From Symsagittifera roscoffensis (taxonomy: Eukaryota; Xenacoelomorpha; Acoela; Convolutidae): 64,000 nt of DNA. Below are positions 56,584-64,000 of the stretch, one piece after another; the first letter of the stretch is position 1; each line of letters starts with the position of its first letter. The stretch is from the NCBI RefSeq assembly GCF_963678635.1, contig NC_087069.1, forward strand, positions 5,689,472 through 5,753,471, read 5' to 3'. The notes beneath the pieces were generated by a model that saw only the letters and a program-made list of their open reading frames with translations, was not told the DNA's origin and searched no databases. The position numbers and the translations under genes are program-made.

Positions 56584-57960
56584 GACCGCAACATCATCAG
56601 ACCTAACCAAGATTAATTTCTTGACGACGATCAATTTAATAACCCACAAGTAGCCGAAGTGTTTTTTATTAAAACACCTTATTTATTGACACTTAGCAAA
56701 CTAGACAAAAAACACGATCACTTCATCTCAGAAGCACTATCTGACGTCCAAGCTTACGAATCTTTTTATGACAATTTTGAAACTTTTCCACAAACCTTTC
56801 ACTTCCTTATACCACAAGAACGTGATTTGCGCTGTTGACATGGCATCATGTTAAGAACTAAGCAAACACACACCTACACTTACTATCGTTACATTCAAAA
56901 TCATTTTGACTTGCACACACGATCACGACAACCCCACCAATAATATTATTAATTCAATTCATTAATTCCAAATAAACATCACCTTTTTTTCTTAACTTTA
57001 CATACTGTATCAAAAATACTAACTTTCAAGGCATCCTTTGTAATTATGATCCCATCACGCAAATGTATTTATTCTGTCCTCTCACCAAAACCTTCAACGT
57101 AGAAGATTCCCGACCACTCATTGTTCCGCATGAATAAATTCAATCTATAGAAATACCTATTTTACAAATCATCCACAACGCTAAATACAATCACTAACTT
57201 TATAATCTAATCCAAAACACACCTCATGAAATCTCCGTTGGCACTGAAGAACTAAAAACCATTAAAGCACTCCAATTGCTTTGGCAACAGCTTCAGACTA
57301 AAAATATCATCAGGATATTAGGAAAACTACTAACCACATCTGATGGTTTTTCCTCATGGCTTCTTTCCTGACGAATAGGTAAATATGAATTGAATGATTC
57401 AAAACTAACTAATTACAAAACAACTAACCATTCTTTTTATATGTTTTTCTTTTTTTTTTTAGTCTTCAAATCAAACAAGAAAAAACTAATAAAAAAAGAA
57501 ATCTCTTATATGAATTTTAAACTTTCCTTAACCAACAGCACTAAATGATGCAGTAAATTTCTTCCCCACAGTAGTGAATTAATCTATAATTTATTTTCCC
57601 TAATGTAGTGAAATTCAATCGATGAAAATCAATTAATAAATTCAGCCCCCACAAAGCAGTAAAATTCAATATCTAAACTACTAAATTTATACATGAAAAG
57701 AGCAGTACTAGCCTTTTTAATCGCTTCTTTCTATTCACTCGCAAAAAAATCTTTCCAAAATCGCACAACTCGCCCACGACGAATTATTTAAAATATTGAA
57801 ATCAAATTTTAACTTTCACTAACAACAACTCAAACAAGCGATAACAAGTTTCCAACTTTCTCTTAATCCGGTTGAAAAGGAATTATTTAATAACCTAAAC
57901 TAACTAACGCAGTTTACTAAACACCATAAATCACAAACTAAAAGCATGGCTAAGAAAAGA
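56584..57960 (+). repeat. 1,364-bp tandem duplication, right copy
   Basis: Second copy of the block. The ATG of the relic frame reads GTG here (56,659), and near 56,940 CCAATAATATTATTAATT replaces CCAAAAAC of the left copy. The coding relic is further decayed. Confidence 0.85.
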
Positions 57961-58107
57961 AAACCAACGGTACCCACACCGGATCAAACCAGCTTAAGGA
58001 CTAGATAAATTTATAAATTTTTCTTTTGAAGACTATTGACAAGTCTAAAAAAGAAATCATGAAATCGCAGGACAAACCCAAACCAAACAACTTGATTTTT
58101 AGAAAAA
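57961..58107. other. Short unique segment before the satellite
   Basis: About 150 AT-rich bases with no frame, between the duplication and the first satellite monomer. Confidence 0.4.
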
Positions 58108-61100
58108 GGACACAACGAGTCGAATACTGAGCACATCTGGGTCGATTTCAGTCGACAGATCGAAAATGAGGATATATGTGTCGATTTCAGGTGACAGTGT
58201 CAACACATGGGCCAAACAGGGTCAATCGCAGTCGACAGAGTGGACACATGAGCCAATCAGGGTCAGTTTTGTTTGACAGAGTCAAAACATGATCTTATCT
58301 GCGTCGATTTCAGTCAACATTTGAGCCAATCAGGGTCAATCACAGTCCACAGAGTCGACACATGAGCCAATCAGGGTCAATTTTTTTGACAGAGTCAAAA
58401 CCTGAGCACTCCTGCGTCGATTTCAGTCGACAGATCGAAAATGATTATATCTGTGTCAATTTCAGGCAACAGTGTCGACACAAGAGCCAATCAGGGTCAA
58501 TCACAGTCGACAGAGTCGACACATGAGCCAGTCAGGTTCAATTTTTTTTGACAGAGTCGAAACTTGAGCAAATCTGCGTCGATTTCAGTCGACAGAAACG
58601 ACATATGAGCCAATCAGGGTCAATTACAGTCGACAGAGTCGACACATGAGCCAATCAGGGTCAGTTTCATTTGACAGAGTCAAAACATGATCATATCTGC
58701 GTCGATTTCAGTCGACAGTGTCGAGATATGAGCCAATCAGGGTCGATCACAGTCGACGGAGTTGACACATGAGCAATGAGGATCAATTTTGGTTGCCAAA
58801 GTCGAAACCTGAGCATATCTGCGTCAATTTCAGTCAATAGAAAGAACTTATGAGCCAATCAGGATCAATCAAGGTCAACACAGTCGACACATGAAGCAAT
58901 CATGATCAAACGCAGTCAACCTTTTTGACATCAGTGACAATCAGCGTCGATCACCCTCGACAGAGTCAGTTTCAGTCAACAGAGTCAACACATGATCATA
59001 TCAGGGTCATTTTAATACGACAGATCGAAGGATGAGCATATTTGCGTCAATTTTAGTCAACAGTGTCGACACATGAGCCAAACAGGGTCGATCACAGTCG
59101 ACAGAGTCGACACATGAGCCAATCAGGGTAAATTTTTTTTTGACAGAGTCGACATCTGAGCATATCTGTGTCAATTTCAGTCAACAGATTCGACATATGA
59201 GCCAATCAGGGTCGATCACAGTCGACAGAGTCGACACATGAGCAATCAGGATCAATTTCATTTGACGGAGTCGAAACCTGAGCATATCTGCGTCGATTTC
59301 ATTCAATAGAGTCAACTTATGAGCCAATCAGGATCAATCAAGGTCAACACAGTCGACACATGAAGCAATCATGATCAAACGCAGTCAACCATTTTGACAT
59401 CAGTGACACTCAGGGTCGATCACCCGCAACAGAGTCAATTTCAGTCAACAGAGTCGACACATGGGCAGATCAGGGTTAGTTTCAGTCAACAGAGTCAACA
59501 CATGTTCTTATCTGGGTCAATTTCATTTGACAGTGTCGAAACATGCGCATATCTGCGTCGATTTCAGTCGACATAGTCGACATATGAGCCAATCAGGGTC
59601 GATCACATTCGACAGAGTCGACACATGAGCCAATCAGGGACAATTTCTCTGGACAGAGTCGACACATGGATTTATTGGGCTCAATCAGAGTCGACAAAGT
59701 CGACACATGAGCCGAGCAATGTCAATTGTATTCAAAAGAGGTAACACATGAGCAGATCAGGGTGAATTTTGTTCGACAGAGTCGACGCATAGTTTTATCA
59801 GGGTCCTTTTGAGTCGACAGAGTCGACACATGATCATATCAGGGTCAATTTAAATCGACAGATCGAAGGATGAGCATATTTGCGTCAATTTCAGTCAACA
59901 GTGTCGACACATGAGCCAATCAGGGTCAATTTTTTTTTGACAGAGTCGACATCTGAGCATATCTGTGCATATTTCAGTCAACAGATTTGACATATGAGCC
60001 AATCAGGGTCAATCACATTCGACAGAGTCGACACATGAGCCAATCAGAGTCAGATTCATTTGACAGAGTCAAAACATGATCATATCTGCGTCGATTTCAG
60101 TCAACATATGAGCCAATCAGGGTCGATCACATTCGACAGAGTCGACACATGAGCATATCAGTGTCAGTTTCATTTGACAGAGTCGAAAAATGATCATATC
60201 TGCGTGGATTTCAGTCGACAGTGTCAACAAATGAGCCAATCAGGATCAATCAAGGTCAACGCAGTCGACACATGAAGCAATCATGATCAAACGCAGTCAA
60301 CTTTTTTTGACATCAGTGACAATCAGCGTCGCTCACCTTCGACAGAGTCAGTTTCAGTCAACAGAGTCGACACATTGGCAGATCAGGGTTAGTTTCAGTC
60401 AACAGAGTCAACACATGTTCTTATCCGGGTCAATTTCAGTAGACAGTGTCGGCACATGAGCATATCAGAGTCAATTTCTTTGGACAGAGCCGACACATGG
60501 ATTTATCAGGCTCAATCAGAGTCGACAGAGTCGACACATGAGCCGAACAAGGCCGATTCTATTCGACAGAGTCGACACATAGGTTTATCAGGGTCCTTTT
60601 GAGTCGACAAAGTCGACACATGATCATATCAGGGTCATTTTAATTCGACAGATCGAAGGATGAGCATATTTGCGTCAATTTCGGTCAGCAGTGTCGACAC
60701 ATGAGCCAATCAGGGTCTATCACAGTCGACAGAGTCAACACATGAGCCAATCGGGGTCAATTGTTTTTGACAGAGTCGACATCTGAGCATGTCTGTGTCA
60801 ATTTCAGTCGACAGACTCGACATATGAGCCAATCAGGGTCGATCACAGTCGACAGAGTCGACACATGAGCAATCAGGATCAATTCCATTAGACGGAGTCG
60901 AAACCTGAGCATATTTCCGTCGATTTCATTCAATAGAGTCAATTTATGAGCCAATCAGGATCAATCAAGGTCAACACAGTCGACACATGAAGCAATCATG
61001 ATCAAACGCACTCAACTTTTTTGACATCAGTGACAATCAGCGTCGATCACCCTCGACAGAGTCAGTTTCAGTCAACAGAGTCAACACATGATCATATCAG

Positions 61101-64000
61101 GGTCATTTTAATTCGACAGATCGAAGGATGAGCATATTTGCATCAATTTCAGTCAACTGTGTCGACACATGAGCCAAACAGGGTCAATCACATTCGACAG
61201 AGTCGACACATGAGCCAATCAGGGTCAATTTTTTTTGACAGAGTCGACATCTGAGCATATCTGTTTCAATTTCAGTCAACATATGAGCCAATCTGGATCG
61301 ATCACAGTCAACAGAGTCAACACATGAGCCAATCAGGGTCAATTTCTTTCGACAGAGTCGAAACACGAGCATATCTGCGTCGAGTTCAGTGGACATATGA
61401 GCCAATCAGGGTCATTCACAGTCTACATAGTCGACACATGAGCCAATCAAGGTCAATTTTATTTGACAGAGTCGAAACCTGAGCATATCTGCTTCGATTT
61501 CAGTCGACAGAGTGAACATATGAGCCAATCAGGGTCTATCAAAGTCGACAGAGTCAACACATGAGCCGACCAGGGTCAATTTTTTTTGACAGAGTCGAAA
61601 CCTGAGCAAATATGAGTCGATTTCAGTCGACAGAAACGACATATGAGCCAATCAGGGTCAATCACAGACGACAGAGTCGACACATGAGCAATCAGGTCAA
61701 TTTCATTTGGCAGAGTCGAAACTTGAGCTTGTCTGCGTCGATTTCAGTCGACATATGAGCCAATCAGGATCGATCACTGTCGACAGAGTCGACAGATGAG
61801 CCAATCAGGTTCAATTTTTTTTTTGACAGAGTCGAAACCTGAGCACATCTGCGTCAATTTCAGCCGACAGATCGGAAATGAGCATATCTGTGTCGATTTC
61901 AGGCAACAGTGTCGACACATGAGCCAATCAGGGTCAATCACAGTCGACAGAGTCGACACATGAGCCAATCAGCTTCAATTATTTTTGACAGAGTCGAAAC
62001 CTGAGCAAATCTGCGTCAATTTCAGTCGACAGAAACAACATATGAGCCAATCAGGGTCAATCACAGTCGACAGAGTCGACACATGAGCAATCAGGATCAA
62101 TTTTGTTTGACAGCGTCGAAACCTGAGCATGTCTGTGTTGATTTCAGTCAACAGATTCGACATATGAGCCAATCAGGGTCAATCACAGTCGACAGAGTCG
62201 ACACATGAGCAATCAGGTCAATTTCATTTGACAGAGTCGAAACTTGAGCATATCTGTGTCAATTTCAGTCAACAGATTCGACATATGAGCCAATCAGAGT
62301 CAATCACACTCAAGAGAGTCGACACATGAGCCAATCAGGGTCAATCTTTTTTGACAGAGTCGACATCTGAGCATGTCTGTGTCAACTTCAGTCGACATAT
62401 GAGCCAATCAGGATCGATCACAGTCGACAGAGTCAACACATGAGCCAATCAGGGTGAATTTCTTTCGACAGAGTCGAAACACGAGCATATCTGCGTCGAG
62501 TTCAGACGACATATGAGCCAATCAGGGTCTATCACAGTCGACAGAGTCAACACATGAGCCAATCAGGGTCAATTTTTTTGACAGAGTCGACATTTGAGCA
62601 TAACTGTGTCAATTTCAGTCAACAGATTCGACATATGAGCCAATCAGAGTCGATCACACTCAACAGAGTCGACACATGAGCCAATCAGGGTCAATCTTTT
62701 TTGACAGATTCGACATCTGAGCATGTCTGTGTCAATTTCAGTCGACATATGAGCCAATCAGGATCAATCACAGTCGACATGGTCAACACATGAGCCAATC
62801 AGGGTCAATTTCTTTCGACAGAGTCGAAACACGAGCATATCTGCGTCGAGTTCAGTCGACATATGAGCCAATCAGGGTAGTTCACAGTCTACAGAGTCGA
62901 CACATGAGCCTATCAAGGTCAGTTTTAGTTGACAGAGTCGAAACCTGAGCATATCTGCGTCGATTTCAGTCGACAGAGTCAACATATGAGCCAATCAGGG
63001 TCTATCACAATCGACAGAGTCAACACGTGAGCCAATCAGGGTCAATTTGTTTTTGACAGAGTCGACATCTGAGCATGTATGTGTCGATTTCAGTCGACAT
63101 ATGAGCCAATCAGGATCAATCACAGTCAACAGAGTCGACAGATAAGCCAATCAGGTTCAATTTTTTTTGACAGAGTCGAAACCTGAGCACATCTGCGTCA
63201 ATTTCAGCCGACAGATCGGAAATGAGCATATCTGTGTCGATTTCAGGCGACAGTGTCGACACATGAGCCAATCAGGGTCAATTACAGTCGACAGAGTCGA
63301 CACATGAGCCAGTCAGGTTCAATTTTTTTTGACAGAGTCGAAACTTGAGCAAATCTGCGTCGATTTCAGTCGACAGAAACGACATATGAGCCAATCAGGG
63401 TCAATTACAGTCGACAGAGTCGACACATGAGCAATCAGGATCAATTTTGTTTGACAGAGTCGAAACCTGAGCATGTCTGTGTCGATTTCAGTCGACAGAT
63501 TCGACATATGAGCAGATCAGGGTCATTTTACTTCGACAGATCGAAAGATGAGCATATTTGCGTCAATTTCAGTCAACAGTGTCGACACATGAGCCAATTA
63601 TGGTCTATCACAGTCGACAGAAACGACACATGAGCCAATCAGGTTCAATTTTTTTTGACAGAGTCGAAACCTGATCTCATCTGTGTCAATTTCAGCCGTT
63701 AGATCGAAAATGAGCATATCTGTGTCGATTTCAGGCGACAGTGTCGACACATGAGCCAATCAGGGTCAATCACAGTCGACAGAGTCGACACATGAGCCAA
63801 TCAGTTTCAATTTTTTTTTGACAGAGTCGGAACCTGAGCAAATCTGCGTCGATTTCAGTCGACAGAATCGACATATGAGCCAATCAGGGTCAATCACAGT
63901 CGACAGAGTCGACACATGATCTAATCAGGTCAATTTCATTTGACAGAGTCGAAACTTGAGCTTGTCTGCGTCAATTTCAATCGACATATGAGCCAATCAG
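58108..64000. repeat. ~41-bp satellite array with higher-order structure
   Basis: About 5.9 kb, roughly 140 monomers, running off the window end. Three main monomer types, each ~41 bases: one with TGAGCCAATCAGGGTCAATC and ACAGTCGACAGAG, one with the same start but a poly-T ending TTTTTTTTGACAGAG, and one starting AAACCTGAGCATATCTGCGTC. They usually follow each other to make ~123-bp groups, with other groups of ~164 or ~205. Nearly every monomer has GTCGAC or a one-base variant. Occasional units are shortened or carry extra bases. Reading frames within it are periodic by-products. Confidence 0.9.

Noticed and set aside
58108-64000. Frames with repeated MAHMST and DSVDCD-type sequence
   Set aside because: They follow the 123-bp period (a multiple of three) of the satellite and break when the period varies; not genes.
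58108-64000. CRISPR-like array
   Set aside because: Monomers are contiguous with no unique spacers, in a eukaryotic retroelement context; this is a satellite.

Overview
The window is a eukaryotic, probably metazoan, repeat block. I see no intact host gene. Gag, protease, RT, RNase H and integrase relics mark the genes from about 1 to 54.5 kb as one Ty3/Gypsy-type LTR retrotransposon family. No rRNA, tRNA, CRISPR or bacterial features are supported. The host cannot be named from the sequence; an invertebrate is a guess.

Minus strand, 1 to about 40.27 kb: a short sequence at 1-37 recurs at 40,237-40,273 and behaves like the outer edge of an LTR pair. Between them lie at least four head-to-tail partial element interiors, all reading right to left. 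D (37.7-33.75 kb) is gag, protease, RT and RNase H. C (33.7-23.77 kb) is gag through pol into the second ORF. Then comes an extra RNase H-RT piece (23.76-22.82 kb), then B (22.8-13.24 kb), nearly identical to C. A (13.03 kb to the left end) runs from protease through integrase and then a long post-integrase region. B plus the RNase H-RT piece and C plus D form a ~10.5 kb tandem duplication, separated by ~380 bp of esterase-domain sequence.

The region 38.0-42.17 kb holds a presumed 5' LTR/leader and unassigned sequence. Plus strand, 42.17-54.48 kb: element E, head to head with D, is a diverged relative that lacks gag to RNase H. It carries linker, integrase, a pol C-terminal domain, a spacer, then the long post-integrase region.

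The post-integrase region is the most interesting content. It encodes a coiled-coil protein with 7-residue repeats joined to an SGNH/GDSL-type hydrolase domain, followed by about 4-6 kb of proteins I do not recognise. It is present in both A and E, so it belongs to the element. A conserved candidate 3' splice site in the pol/ORF2 spacer suggests env-like subgenomic expression. Every copy is broken by frameshifts, stops or loss of catalytic residues, so none looks autonomous.

Right end: 54.48-58.0 kb is AT-rich, strongly C-over-G skewed, and contains a decayed coding frame and a 1,364-bp tandem duplication. From about 58.1 kb to the end is a satellite of ~41-bp monomers arranged in higher-order groups.
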